Part shown: piece after piece, positions 1-11,182 of the stretch
How positions within the stretch are numbered: the stretch's first letter is position 1
Layout: each line of letters starts with the position of its first letter
DNA from: Beroe forskalii
Lineage: Eukaryota; Ctenophora; Nuda; Beroida; Beroidae
Assembly: GCA_011033025.1 (NCBI GenBank)
Contig: WFMF01000533.1
Span: 50,043-114,042 of the forward strand
Length of the DNA stretch: 64,000 nucleotides
Reading direction: 5' to 3'
Program-made: the position numbers and the translations under genes
Notes under the pieces: model-generated
What the model was told of the DNA's origin: nothing
What the model saw: the letters and a program-made list of their open reading frames with translations, nothing else
The model's database searches: none

Positions 1-96
1 TATTCATAAGGAAATGCTGACTGCTGCTTCTGATATTCTCAGAGGGAGGTCAGTATCTGTACTATGATCACTTGATGTTTAATCCCGGTCTCTCAG

Positions 97-1673
97 AGGG
101 AGATCAGTGAAGAACCTGACCTTGAGTCTCCTGAAGTCAGTGAGACCCTACGATGACACCAATCCTGACTGGACAGACCTTCTGAGGGAGTTCAAACAAC
201 TCAACGAATATGTGGTGGGGTGTCACGGGTAAGTTGAGAGGGGTGGAAAGGGGTTGGGATTCAGGGGTAAGTGGGGAGGGGAGGGGTGCCTTGAGTAAGT
301 GGAGTTCCTGAGTTTCGCTAATATCCTGAGTTTTATGCTAATATCCTGAGTTTTCTGCTAATATCCTGAGTTTTCTGCTAATATCCTGAGTTTTCTGGAG
401 AGGGGAAGGAAAGGGTAAGCCATTAGTTCAAGCCGATCACGGGAGGGGGATAAACATATCTTGGGAGGGATAGGTTTGTAAAGGGGGCCGGGGTTGGGCT
501 TGTAGGGGAGGTGTGGGCTTTTAGAGGGAGGTGTGTTCTTGGAATTGATATTATATGGGTTTTAGATGACCTTAAATATTATGCACCAATCGAAAAAGTT
601 GGAACAAAATATGTTTTCACAGAACAACTTTCCACAATTTCAACCCTTCACCGCAGCAAGGAAGGTGACTACCTGAAAACCAAGAAGTTTTCTCTGTGGG
701 ACATCAGGATGATTCCTGCTCTCTACAATCTGCTGACTTACCATAGCAACCTTCATCTTTACAATGGCAACCTTCGTCATAGCAACCTTAGTCATAGCAA
801 CCTTTGTTATAGCAACCTTCATTTTGATATAGTTAAGTAGTTACCCCATAAAACCATGAAGAGCTGAAACACCCTTGCTGACCAAGAAGACCCTCCCTCC
901 CTTCATCTGACTCCTCCTTCAGCTGACCATTGCCAACTACTTCAAGAAAGGCTTCGTGTTCCCTGACGACCAGTGCCCACAATTGAGGAGTTACCTCAAT
1001 CACGCTTTCGAGGATCCTCTCTTCATCAAGTTCCGTCCCTCCATCAAACAGGTTTTCTCTCCCCCATGATGAGGTAGATGGAAGTCCTTCGACCTTCATT
1101 ATCATGGACGACCTCATCTACCTTAGTACCTATGGTCTGATTATTTCTATAAAAAATCATTGGGCTTGCAAGTTTTCCAACGCCATCTACCAGGAAATTC
1201 ATTTACAAAAATGACTGAAAGCCGATTACTCCCTTATGAAAGGTCCTTTCAATCAAATTTTTGACTAGCTTTCTACAGCTCACTGGCTGACCTCTAACTT
1301 CACAAATGGCAAAGCCCATATTCTAAGATCTAAGATCCCCTGTGATAAGATCCCCTGTTTGTTATTAAGAACCCTGTTTGCTATTAAGAACCCCTGTTTG
1401 TTAGGATCCCCAGTGATAAGATCTCCTGTTTGTAATATTCCCTTTTTGTCATTAAGAACATCTGTTTGTCATTAAGATCCCCTGTGATACAATCCCCTGT
1501 TCGTCAAGATCTCCTGTTCGTTAAGATCCCCTGTTCTTTAAGATCCCCTGTTTGTTGGGATCCCCTGTGGGTTAAGATCCCAGTTCACTAAAACCCTCCA
1601 TTTATTTCAGCTGGTGCGTTACTATGAACCTAAACTAAACGTTAGGGTTGTTCTGCCAGAAGATGAAGCCTAG
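97..1673 (+). CDS. 3' exons of an unrecognised gene
   Basis: I do not recognise this protein. Three exons can be argued: 97-228 (after tctcag, ending cacgg before gtaagt; 43 codons including VRPYDDTNPDWTDLLREFKQ), 923-1051 (43 codons, IANYFKKGFVFPDDQCPQ, phase 0 at both ends) and 1611-1673 (LVRYYEPKLNVRVVLPEDEA then TAG). The last two join in frame. The first ends in phase 2 and does not join the second in frame, so a small exon lies between them (a candidate follows ttttcacag near 620) or a base is wrong. The protein looks soluble and conserved, rich in aromatic and charged residues, with no membrane segment. The 5' part is outside the window. The start of the first exon, with its acceptor, is also duplicated near 30-60. 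Being coding is fairly sure; identity is unknown. Confidence 0.6.
305..395. repeat. 20-bp tandem repeat
   Basis: About five copies of a 20-bp unit (TCCTGAGTTTTCTGCTAATA) lie in the intron after the first exon of the left-edge gene. The copies are nearly identical, so the array is young. Confidence 0.9.
740..828. repeat. 15-bp tandem repeat with CATAGCAACCTT core
   Basis: Imperfect 12-15-bp units built on TAGCAACCTT lie in the intron upstream of the 923-1051 exon. The core CCTAGCAAC or TAGCAACCTT recurs in other introns of this window, notably the cystatin minisatellite at 11871-12375. Confidence 0.8.
1325..1600. repeat. Minisatellite, GATCCCCTGTTTGTTAAGA-type
   Basis: Degenerate 18-27-bp units built on GATCCCCTGTT(T/C)GTTAA and AAGAACCCCTGTTTGTTA fill the last intron of the left-edge gene. 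They stop about 10 bases short of its final acceptor. Confidence 0.85.
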
Positions 1674-3007
1674 TCGAGGTGCGGAGGGGGAGGAAGTAGC
1701 ATTGAATAGTTGGCGAGTGCGCAGCGCATAGACTACATAGTTGTTAGTGCTCTCAGTGCGCGCGCAGACTGTTGATTGGTTATATTAAGATGGGAGCATT
1801 GTTTGCTACCAGATCTGAGTCTTCTGGATTAGTCAGTTGATGGGAAGGTCTGTTGTGGCAGCTGCAGATAACATCATTTGACAGAAAGATATCTGACTGC
1901 AAACTACTACAGTGTTACACTGATATACTGAAGCTTGGATAAGGAGCTCTACCGTTTAATAACTTAATAAGCTTTAATTATTGATTATTTTTCTCTTGCT
2001 TATTTAACATAATATATTTTGTTGTGCGCATAATAAGAGACAAAATTATTTTCTGGTGTTTTTCATTTTTAGAAAGATACATAATATTTTGTTTAATAAT
2101 TCTTAAAGTTTCACATTTATACAATTTTAATAAATTTTTGGATAAAATCAATACTTTTGCATTCTCGACATACTCCAAATTTTACAGCACTTGGCCATAG
2201 ACCATTGAATCAGCATCACCACGGTTTATGCAATTAAATTTGAATGAAAAGGATTGAAACTGAAAAGTTGTTTGATTAAATTCATTAAAAAGTGAAAACT
2301 TAATTGCCGCCCCAGTCAGTATAAGACTTAGATTTGGGGAAAAGCTGCAAGATCTGCTTAATACAGCATGGGTTTTTACTTGTAAAATACATTTTACTAA
2401 AATTGGTTAATGATACATGAATTATTTTAGTAATTTCGTTGCTTTTGAATGAGTATCACTATCATACTTCTGGATATGATTTAGACATCAGGATAGAATA
2501 GCACATTAGTGTCAGTGAAAACACTGTAACACGTTTTAGGTACCCAAATGGTTATTCGAGAATGGTTACTACCAAATGTTTATTACCTAACAACTTGGTG
2601 ATTCACTTGGTGATTCACAGGCTACAAGTTGATGATGAGATGAAATTCCAAACGATTATAAATTGCAAGAACCATTCTGAAGAACATATGCTTGCAATTT
2701 TATTCTTTTTCGTCCCCGACTCCCTCCCTCTCTAACTAATGGTATGAAGAAAGACTGATCGAGCCAACATAAGACATTTTAAGGCCATCGCCATTTTGGT
2801 TCCATGGCAACCCAGTAACGTTATGCACTGAAATCAGAATTGGAACAATCTGCCAATAATCCGTGTTTATGCAGAGCATAAAACAATGCACGGTAATGGA
2901 TCCTCAATGTGAGTACCACAGAACTTCCATCATTCGCTGCAGCTATCCTAACATCCCAGATTCTTCCTACACATTCTCATAGATTTGACTCAGGTTTGCT
3001 GTTTGCC
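1674..3007. other. Intergenic region before the cystatin-like cluster
   Basis: AT-rich DNA with no supported gene. From about 2540 it resembles the DNA upstream of the second cystatin-like gene (about 6340-6800): shared runs such as TGGTTATTCGAGAAT and the sequence around the start codon. This shows that promoter and gene were duplicated together. Confidence 0.6.
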
Positions 3008-5028
3008 ATGTGGGCCTTCATAGCAGTAGTGTGTTTTCTGGCGGCTTTCATTTCCACACAGTCCAAGAAGTGTGCCAACAGTGATGCTCAGCTCGAATCA
3101 TGCATCACTTACGGTTTGTTTTCATTTGCTAGGCCGAGGGTTAGGATACGAATCACTTAGACACTTACATTCAATAAGTCATCATAGTATGAATAGGATA
3201 CAAGTAAATGGCTTGATCAATCAAAACATGACTATGCACTAAACCGTCTCTGTCAGGGTACAAGGTGAAGTGGATAAAGTGCGCTGCACGGCACTATGCC
3301 ATAGAGCATCTGGGGTATGACACTGACAGCGGGATCACCAGTCAGAACGCCCATCAGGTGAGACCAGGGAAAGACATGAATGAGGAGGAGCAGGTTGCCA
3401 AGGGGCTGTCTCACAACCTGAAAGCCAACCAGCGGATAGGGAGTGACCCCAGGAAGTCTGCGCAGGACATCCAGAGTAAGGTGGTGGTTGTGAAGAAGGC
3501 CCCTCCCTCTGAGGAGAAGGAGAAGAAGAAGAAGTCGTTAGTGAGCCTCAAGAACACGGAGATAAAGACCGAGTTGACAGAGAAGGAGAGGAAGGGATGT
3601 AGAGGCGTGGAGAGGAGGATCAAGAAGCACTGCGCTGCAGAGACCAAGTACTCCTGCGTAAAGCTACAGGATGCACTGATCGATAGACAGTACAAAATGG
3701 ACGAGATTAAAGGAATTCCAAAGCCAGGTGAGATATGAGGCATGTTCAGGGATACTGTATTTTAACATGCTAATCTTTTGAAATCATGCCTGATGGGGGT
3801 TTCAAGCCTCACATTTTGGAATATGAATTGGCCAGGATGGCCTGGGCATGAGCCAACATTTTGATGGCGGACTTGAATCCATAGGTACAATATTGCCTCA
3901 GAGAAAAAATGGGTTCAAAGATAGATATTTTCACGGAGATAGAGCTTAGCTTTCGAATAGCAATAGATATGTCCAGACAAGCTGATCATTTAAGTGCATT
4001 TAGTGCATTTGGCAGTCAAAATTGGATGAAAAATGAAGTTATAGCTATGTGAAGTGCTAGCCTAAAAGATAGAGCCGGATTTTTTTTATTTAGGCCTCTC
4101 GTTTGGTGCAAATTTTAGCCAAATTTGGTGGCTCCATTTCACATATTATATTTCGGTCTTTAAGCACCTGAATCCTCATAATGAATCTCGGACATGGAAT
4201 TCAGCTCAATAACCTGCCGCAGGTGGGTCCTATCCTGTGGAGTTCAACAATCCCCGGAGCAGCGAGGCCATTAAACGGATGCTGGCCGAGTTCAAGAGAA
4301 GGGCTTACGACTCCGGCAACATGGCGCCCGAGGAAACCATCATCATAGGAGAGGTGGACGAGTTCTTATCAGCAGTGAGTCACTCTGGTGTTGTGTTGTC
4401 ACAAGCGCTTGTTATCACTTGAGGTGACAACACAAGTGCATTTTGTCACTAACACTTGACGTGAAAACACGTATGTGTTGTCTTGAATACTGAAACATTT
4501 AACAGTGCTTACCCAGTAGTGAGTGTTTCTGGTACACCAAAAGCTTGCTAGAACATAAAGGGCAATGTTGTATGTAATAAAATTCGTGGGGTTATTCAAA
4601 AAGGGCAGCATCTTGCCCAGATTAGTTCCTTATGTCCCCTGACCTAGATCCTAACACATTAACAAATCATTTCACCCAGAGCATGTCAGGGGTGGAGTAC
4701 GAGATAACCATTAACATTGGTATAACCAGCGACCCAGACTGCAAAGCTAACTCTCACGATGGAATCGTGCAATACAAGGAGTGTGGAGATCTGGAAAGTG
4801 TGAGTCCTAAACCAATCAGACATGAAGATGATATCAAACTAGCCAATGAAACAACAGAATCACCATACGTTACCCTAGCAACACAATCTTACCCTATCAA
4901 CATTTCAGCTGGGCAAGGCGCAGATGTCGGTGGTGTATCAGTCATGGAAAGCCATCCAATGGAAGTGGTTCCACTACACTGACCTGGAGGGACCACCTCT
5001 TAAGGAGAAGTACTGGAACAAAATTTGA
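3008..5028 (+). CDS. Secreted cystatin-like protein A, five exons, 322 residues
   Basis: Exons 3008-3113, 3257-3727, 4223-4374, 4680-4799 and 4909-5028 join in frame with GT-AG borders and end in TGA. The ATG at 3008 opens a signal peptide (MWAFIAVVCFLAAFIS). Residues about 20-190 are a region I cannot assign, with spaced cysteines, GYKVKWIKCAARHYAIEHLG, and a second block around GCRGVERRIKKHCAAETKYS. A lysine-rich linker (EEKEKKKKK) separates the two. The last three exons give a cystatin domain: the N-terminal GG pair made across the exon 2/3 junction, helix AIKRMLAEFKRRAYDSG, SMSG where cystatins have QxVxG, paired cysteines in SDPDCKAN and YKECGD, and a final tryptophan hairpin. Inferred role: extracellular or lumenal inhibition of papain-type proteases. 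The lost QxVxG makes inhibition doubtful for this copy. Paralogue of the gene at 6818. Confidence 0.82.
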
Positions 5029-5029
5029 G

Positions 5030-5141
5030 CTCGGCAAGGGGCAGTTGTCGGTGGTGTTCCAGTTATTGACCGATATCCAGTGGAAATGGTTCCAACTGGA
5101 GAGACCACCTCCAAAGGAGAAGTACTAGGACAATTAGATGC
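5030..5141 (+). pseudogene. Extra, broken copy of the terminal cystatin exon
   Basis: Directly after the stop of cystatin-like A lies a second copy of its last exon (GGCAAGGGGCAGTTGTCGGT and on). It is closer to the last exon of gene B, including the bases just after B's stop (GACAATTAGATGCAG). It has no acceptor of its own and reads into an early stop. This is debris of unequal exchange between A and B. Confidence 0.75.
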
Positions 5142-6817
5142 AGCTGGAGTTACTGATAGTAAACCTATTATCTCCTAACTCTGAGATACAAAATACATTG
5201 TTAGGCCTAATGTGGGCAATTTGACCACAAAATTGGTGCGTTTTTGTCCTGACTTAGAAAAAGAATGATCTATAGGATGTTTTCTAACATGAATGAATGA
5301 TTAAGAGTTCATCGCAGGAATCATTTTCACTTAATATTAGTACACTAATAGCTGATTATTTTGACATTGTATTTTTGTTGTATCAGTCTTGGAGTTTAGT
5401 TTTGGTCAAGCTTTAATGGCTAAAGTAGTTCCCTCTTAGATATCTATTTGACAATGTCTTATAAGCGTGTAATAAATGCTTTAATTTATTTATTCATTAT
5501 ATGCCCTTGAACCTATATCGTTTTGGACATTTTTGGGTGCTCAAAAGGTGTTCATTAATAATGGCCAATTTAAGCAAAAAACTGTTTTTGGGCCATGCAG
5601 TGGTTAAATTGAATTTTTTATGGTTAAATCCATTAAAGCATTAAGATAAACTATGAAGCTGAATTTGACCCCATTTCAACTTTGTAGAATAATTTGGTTA
5701 ACTCTTCAAAATCAGGTTGTCAACCTAGCCAGAAAAGTGAATGTTATCATCATCAACAGATTAACAAACACCAAGACTACATCAGATACACATAATCTAT
5801 TGGTGTTGGGGTTTCTGTCACCATTGGCTGACCATATGCAACAAAGATATTGATTGTCGGGTCTATGTTAATGTTATCACAGTTAAACCATTTCAGTGGA
5901 CAAGTCAAAAATTGCTTGGGGCCCAATTGGTTTATTCTAACCATTTGAAGCCCATTACATATGATTTTCGCCATGGAGTTGTTATTTAGTTCTTATTCAG
6001 TATGTTGGCTATAGAGAATTGGGTTAATGTAGTTAAAACCTGCACATGCACTGCGTGCAGACATCTAGGCAACATCTCCTTATATATTATGGAGATTTTT
6101 GAGATATAAAAATGGGACCTTCAACAGAATGGCACTCCACCTAATCAACAAGACGTCTCAAAACTCTTCATTCTTTTTTCTGGCTGTGGTGGAGAAAAAA
6201 CACGTGCATTGTGCATTGAAACCACTTAACTTTCATCACCACCAATGAAACATTAGTTATATTTTCTAGCCCAATTGGCTATGGTCGTACTAGGTATTTC
6301 AGAGACAACGCTGAAACATGTTTTATGTACTTGAATGGTTATTCGAGAATCATTATTACCTAACAACTACAAGAATGGCTATCTCACTTCACAAGTTGAT
6401 GCTTCACTTAACAAGTTGATGATCAAACCAAATACCTAACCATTATCTACGGAACGCTGAGCAACATATCTGCTTGCTGATTTAATTTCACTTTTGTCTA
6501 AGACCTCTTCCCTCTCAGACATATGGGTACGAAGAAAGATTGAAAAAGCTAACCTAAGACATTTTCAGGCTATCATCACACTAGAAGTCATTTCGGTTCC
6601 ATGGCAACCGATTGACGCAATGCACTGAAATAAGAGATGGAATAATTTGCCAATAATACTTGTTCATGTTGAGGAAGACACAATGCACGGTAATGGATCC
6701 TAAATGAGTAAATGGTAACTCAAATGTGAGTACTGAAGCTCCATCACGCTCAGTTATCCAACATCTCGGCCACTTCATACGCATTCCCGAAGATTTGACT
6801 CAGGTTTGCTGTTTGCC
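5142..6817. other. Intergenic region between cystatin-like A and B
   Basis: AT-rich DNA; the short open frames have no recognisable content. The last 470 bases match the upstream region of gene A and probably hold the promoter of gene B. I see no clear TATA box. Confidence 0.5.
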
Positions 6818-8668
6818 ATGCGAGGCTTCATAGCAGTGGTGTGTTTTCTGGTGTTTTTCATTTCCTTTGTCACAACGCAAATGATTTCTTCCACTAGCAC
6901 ACAGTCCAAGAAGTGCGCCAACATTGATGCTCAGCTCGAATCATGCATAGCTTACGGTTTGTTTTCATTTGCAAGGGCTAATGTTAGGATACGAATCAAA
7001 TCATCTTTAGATTCAAATTCATAAAGCCATCATATAGTATGAGTAGGATACAAATACATGCTTAAATGGCTTGATCAATCAAAACATGACTATGCACTAA
7101 ACCGTCTCTGTCAGGGTACAAGGTGAAGTGGATAAAGTGCGCTGCACGGCACTTTGCCATAGAGCACCTGGGGTATGACACTGACAGTGGGATCACCAGT
7201 CAGAACGCCCATCAGGTGAGACCAGGGAAAGACATGAATGAGGAGGAGCAGGTTGCCAAGGGGCTGTCTCACAACCTGAAAGCCAACCAGCTGATAGGGA
7301 GTGACCCCAGGAAGTCGGCGCAGGACATCCGGAGCAACGTGGTGGTTGTGAAGAAGGTGCCTCCCTCTGACTCTGAGGAGAACAGTAGCAGGAGGTGGAA
7401 GAGATCCACATCTGGAAAGAGGAGGAAGAGGAGAACGTTAGTGAGCCCCACCTTCGAGCTGGATAACAAGTACGAAGAGATAAAGGACAAATTGACGGAG
7501 AAAGAAAGGAGGGGGTGTAGGGGCGTGGAGCGAAAGATAAAGAAGAATTGCGCTGCTGAGACCAAGTACTCCTGCGTAACGCTGCAGGAGGCGCTTGGTG
7601 CAAGAAGGCGCAAACTCGCAGAGATGAATGGAGTACTCCCAGGTGAAATAGAAGTGTTTAAGAACAAGGATAAGTCACGTGATCAGGGATTCTCCATTTC
7701 AAGCTTAGCATGGCCATCTCCATTCTCCAGAGATAATATGCCATAAACATGGCTACTTTTTACATAAGCACAGCAACAATAATGAATCATGCTTCAAATT
7801 ATACAATTAGTCATGCCGGAAGTGGGTAATCACTTTACTCGCAGGTGGGTCAAGCTATGCAGAGTTTAACGACCCCCGAATCACTGAGGCCATTAAACGG
7901 GTTCTGATGGAGTTCAAGAGAAGAGCTTACACCTCCGGCAACATGGCGCCCGAGGAAGCCATCATCATAGGAGAGGTGGACGAGGTCTCAACAGCAGTGA
8001 GTCACTCTGGCGTTGATTTGTCACAAGTGCATGTTATCACTTGAGGTGACAACACAAGTGTGTGTGTGTTGTCACTAACACTGGAGCACCCAAAAGTTCT
8101 AATTGAGTACGCCTGGTGCTACAATAGGTCACTTGAACATGGAGGGCACAACTTATAATTCATGGAATCATTCTAAAATCCTTTCAAACTTCCAGGAAAG
8201 AGTAGCCAATTAACTCCAACTTTCCTACGACCTAAATCCTAACATGTTAACATTTAACCTATAAAAATAACTCCTCACTCAGGTGGTAGCAGGGCAGCTG
8301 TACGATATGACCATTAACATTGGTATAACCAGCGACCCAAGCTGCAAGGCAAATGCTTACCATGGAGTGGTGCCATACAAGGATTGTGGAGATCAAGAAA
8401 GTGTGAGTCCTTAACCAATCAGACATCTAGATGATATCAAACTAGCCAATGAAACAACGGAATCACCATACGTTACCCTAGCAACATAATGTTACCCAAA
8501 TGCCTAATAAAAATTCCATAGCGACACAATTCAACCCCATCAACATTTCAGCTGGGCAAGGCACAGTTGTCGGTGGTGTATCAGTCATGGTCAGACATCC
8601 AATGGAAGTGGTTTGAGTACATTGACCTGGAAGGAACACCTCTAAAGGAGAAGTACTGGGACAACTAG
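6818..8668 (+). CDS. Secreted cystatin-like protein B, five exons, 351 residues
   Basis: Exons 6818-6956, 7115-7642, 7845-7996, 8283-8402 and 8552-8668 join in frame and end in TAG; exon phases equal those of gene A. ATG 6818 gives a signal peptide (MRGFIAVVCFLVFFISFVTT). The unassigned N-terminal region is longer than in A. It carries a strongly basic linker with RRWKRS and GKRRKRR, which look like furin-type cleavage sites and would release the N-terminal part from the cystatin domain. The cystatin part has the GG pair, helix AIKRVLMEFKRRAYTSG, an intact VVAG (QxVxG loop), paired cysteines (DPSCKAN, YKDCGD) and QSWSDIQWKWF, a tryptophan hairpin where type 2 cystatins have PW. Likely a secreted cysteine-protease inhibitor. 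Start codon and splicing agree with gene A, and B keeps the better active loop. Confidence 0.85.
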
Positions 8669-9600
8669 ATGCAGAGGAGGCTGGATTAATGTCAGGGGAT
8701 AGTAGATCTATTATCTCCTGAGAGAGACATCATCTCATGTCGTGTGGTATTTTCACTTCTACACTATCTCCACATGGAACAACATGTAGTGGTATTCTAC
8801 CATCAATATGTACACTTGGTGACTGTGAAAATCATCAAAACCAAACTATTTCGCCTTGTAGGCGAGTACATGATAAACCTTGAGAGCTGAATGATTGCAA
8901 TCAGGAAGCAGAAGTTATGTTTCTGTATTTTCAAAATTGAAAAAGAGTTTTATGCATGATGAGGACTCAAAACATTGATTTTAAACTGATTTAATAGTGA
9001 TTGATTGTTGTAGTTTAGTAGCCAGGTCGTGACCTCAGAACCCTACAAAGCAGGAAACCTGTCCTCTGGGAGGACAGAATAATCTGTGACATGTCCAATT
9101 GGTACTTTAAGTCAAACTAGCTTACTACTATAAGGTGGAGAATGATCCGAGACAATCAGAAGCAGTCTTAAAAATGTGAAATCTCTTAAATTGCTTCTAA
9201 CTTTAAGACCACCTGTTTTTAACAGTACGATTGTCAATTATCTCATGTTTTCATGTACTGCAGCAAGAATTGAACATTGAACATTATATTTTTCACATAT
9301 CACAGCATCAATTTTTAAAATACTACATTTCATTATTCAAGAAATCGACTGAGTTTGAATTATTGAAATCTGAATTTCAAAAAAGCTTATTATATTGCAA
9401 TATAAGTCGGTATTCACTTTGTCGACTTTATGAATCTTTTATCTAACAAAAGGCAAGAATATTTGTAAATGCCCCATCTCAAAGGACAAGGTGATAATAG
9501 CGCCATTGTCAGCTCCAAAGACTAGTACATCATCAATTCTAAACTGGGAGACAAAGCTACTCTTAGAACTTAGTGAGCCGCCAGAAGCAAACACCTGTCT
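8669..9600. other. Intergenic region downstream of cystatin-like B
   Basis: No supported gene. AT-rich, with short open frames of biased composition. It holds the 3' end of gene B. Confidence 0.4.
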
Positions 9601-9613
9601 TCAGAACCACCCG

Positions 9614-9946
9614 CCAATCAGAGAGCAGGAGAACACAACCATCCAATCAGAGGCAGGGAGGCAGATGCAACCAACCAATGGGAGGGAGGGCGGAGGAGCC
9701 ATCAGCCAATCATAGACAAGCACCACCCCTCACTCCTTTATACTGGTGTGAATAACTTTTATCCCGTGTTCCAATTGTTCCTTACACTGACTCAAACTCA
9801 CTTAGTTTATAGACTACCTTCTTTGACAGGGTGACACGTTCGTCAACAAATGGAGCTGCCCCATTGGTCAACGTTCCTTTTCTCAGAAAATTCAGCCGCC
9901 CATTGGCTAACGTTCCTGTTGTCACCATATACAGCCTTTCTATTGG
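9614..9946. promoter_or_regulatory. Cluster of seven CCAAT boxes
   Basis: CCAAT occurs at 9614, 9643, 9675 and 9706, and ATTGG (the same box on the other strand) at 9863, 9902 and 9942. The last three sit in a repeated context (ATTGGCTAACGTTCC). A TATA-like TTTATACTGG lies near 9738 between the two sets. NF-Y is the known binder of CCAAT, and opposed clusters are typical of strong or bidirectional promoters. Which gene is served is unclear: the nearest recognised start on the + strand is at 11183, so a 5' untranslated exon is possible. Confidence 0.5.
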
Positions 9947-10597
9947 CTAACGACGTTCCACGTGACTGTAGTTAAATTACAGGAACAATAGGGCTGAGGA
10001 TTTAGTTACATTGAGTGGTCCTTTTGCTTTGTCGACGTCTTGTTGGGAACTACAATCCTTGTTGAAAGTGCCTTTGTTTGTTTAATATCGACAGCATAAA
10101 CAGTAAGTTCTTAGAACCCAGGTCAAGCAGACCAATCCCCAAGACCCACGTCCCTAATATGCTAATATCAATAGGCCTTTGAGTGACTTAGTGAGTTGCA
10201 AGCTCAGTTAGTTGATTTGCGTGTTTTCTAGGCTTTCCAGTCCGATAGTGAACTCCGATTATCATCTCTGGTAGTTGTTTCAAGATAAAGTATCTGTTTA
10301 TCTGACTTATCACTGACACCATTGCAACGCATCACTGACACCATTAAGACTGACAGTTGTATTGCTGCCAATCTGAATCATTTTTGACACCATTGGAACG
10401 TGTAGCAGAAAGTTAAGGGCCAAAAGATTAAGTTTGATTTTTATGCTTCTCAGTGACTTTTGGCAGAAAATCAAGCTTGGGAAATAATTTATTTTTCGAA
10501 GGAGCACTCAAAATCTAAAAATGTTCAATTCAGATGAGAGTCGTCAGACCCACGTAGGTGGAAGCACTTTGTTTAAGCTGTAACCTTTTTAACCTCC

Positions 10598-10664
10598 AAT
10601 AATGAACTCGGCACGCCTCGTTCATTATTCAACATACACAGTCTCGGCTTCGCCTCGACTGTGT
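10598..10664. repeat. Two adjacent hairpins with CTCG(GC)TTCGC tips
   Basis: AATAATGAAC...GTTCATTATT (10598-10629) and ACACAGTC...GACTGTGT (10636-10664) are perfect stems of unrelated sequence. The second has GCTTCGC, the complement of GCGAAGC, at its tip. Similar hairpins recur elsewhere in the window. Confidence 0.75.
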
Positions 10665-11182
10665 AAGTTGTGATATACTGTTACTACTTCAGTAATTTGA
10701 ATGATCCCTACTTGCTACTGGGCTTTATGTTTTTATGTCCTCGACTTTTCTCCTGTTTACAATAGTCTCGAAGTAGATATAAAAACTCTGATAATAAAGT
10801 ACAATGAGCAGCTTGTTCCTGTAGTCGAAGGGCCGTGTAGGTCATTATAAGTACAAACAATGGATGATGCGGTATATAATGCATAAGACAGGCTTAACAA
10901 GGGTAATGAAAAGGAGGAGGATTATTAAATAAAGAAACAAGTGTCATGTGTGTGGGGTGTGTAGGCTTTGTTCTGTACCAAAGGGGCTTTGTTCTGGGAC
11001 ACACAGCCTGATAATCAACTAGAGGGCGTCTTGTCTTGTGGCATGGAATAAATTGCAAATTGTTCGTTTCATATTGATTGTATTTAAGTTGGAGCTTGAA
11101 TTGCCCTTTGATTATTACTACTACTAGTGTTTCTGCTACTACTGTTGTTTTATTAGCGTTACACTCAGTTCTCATAGCAACG

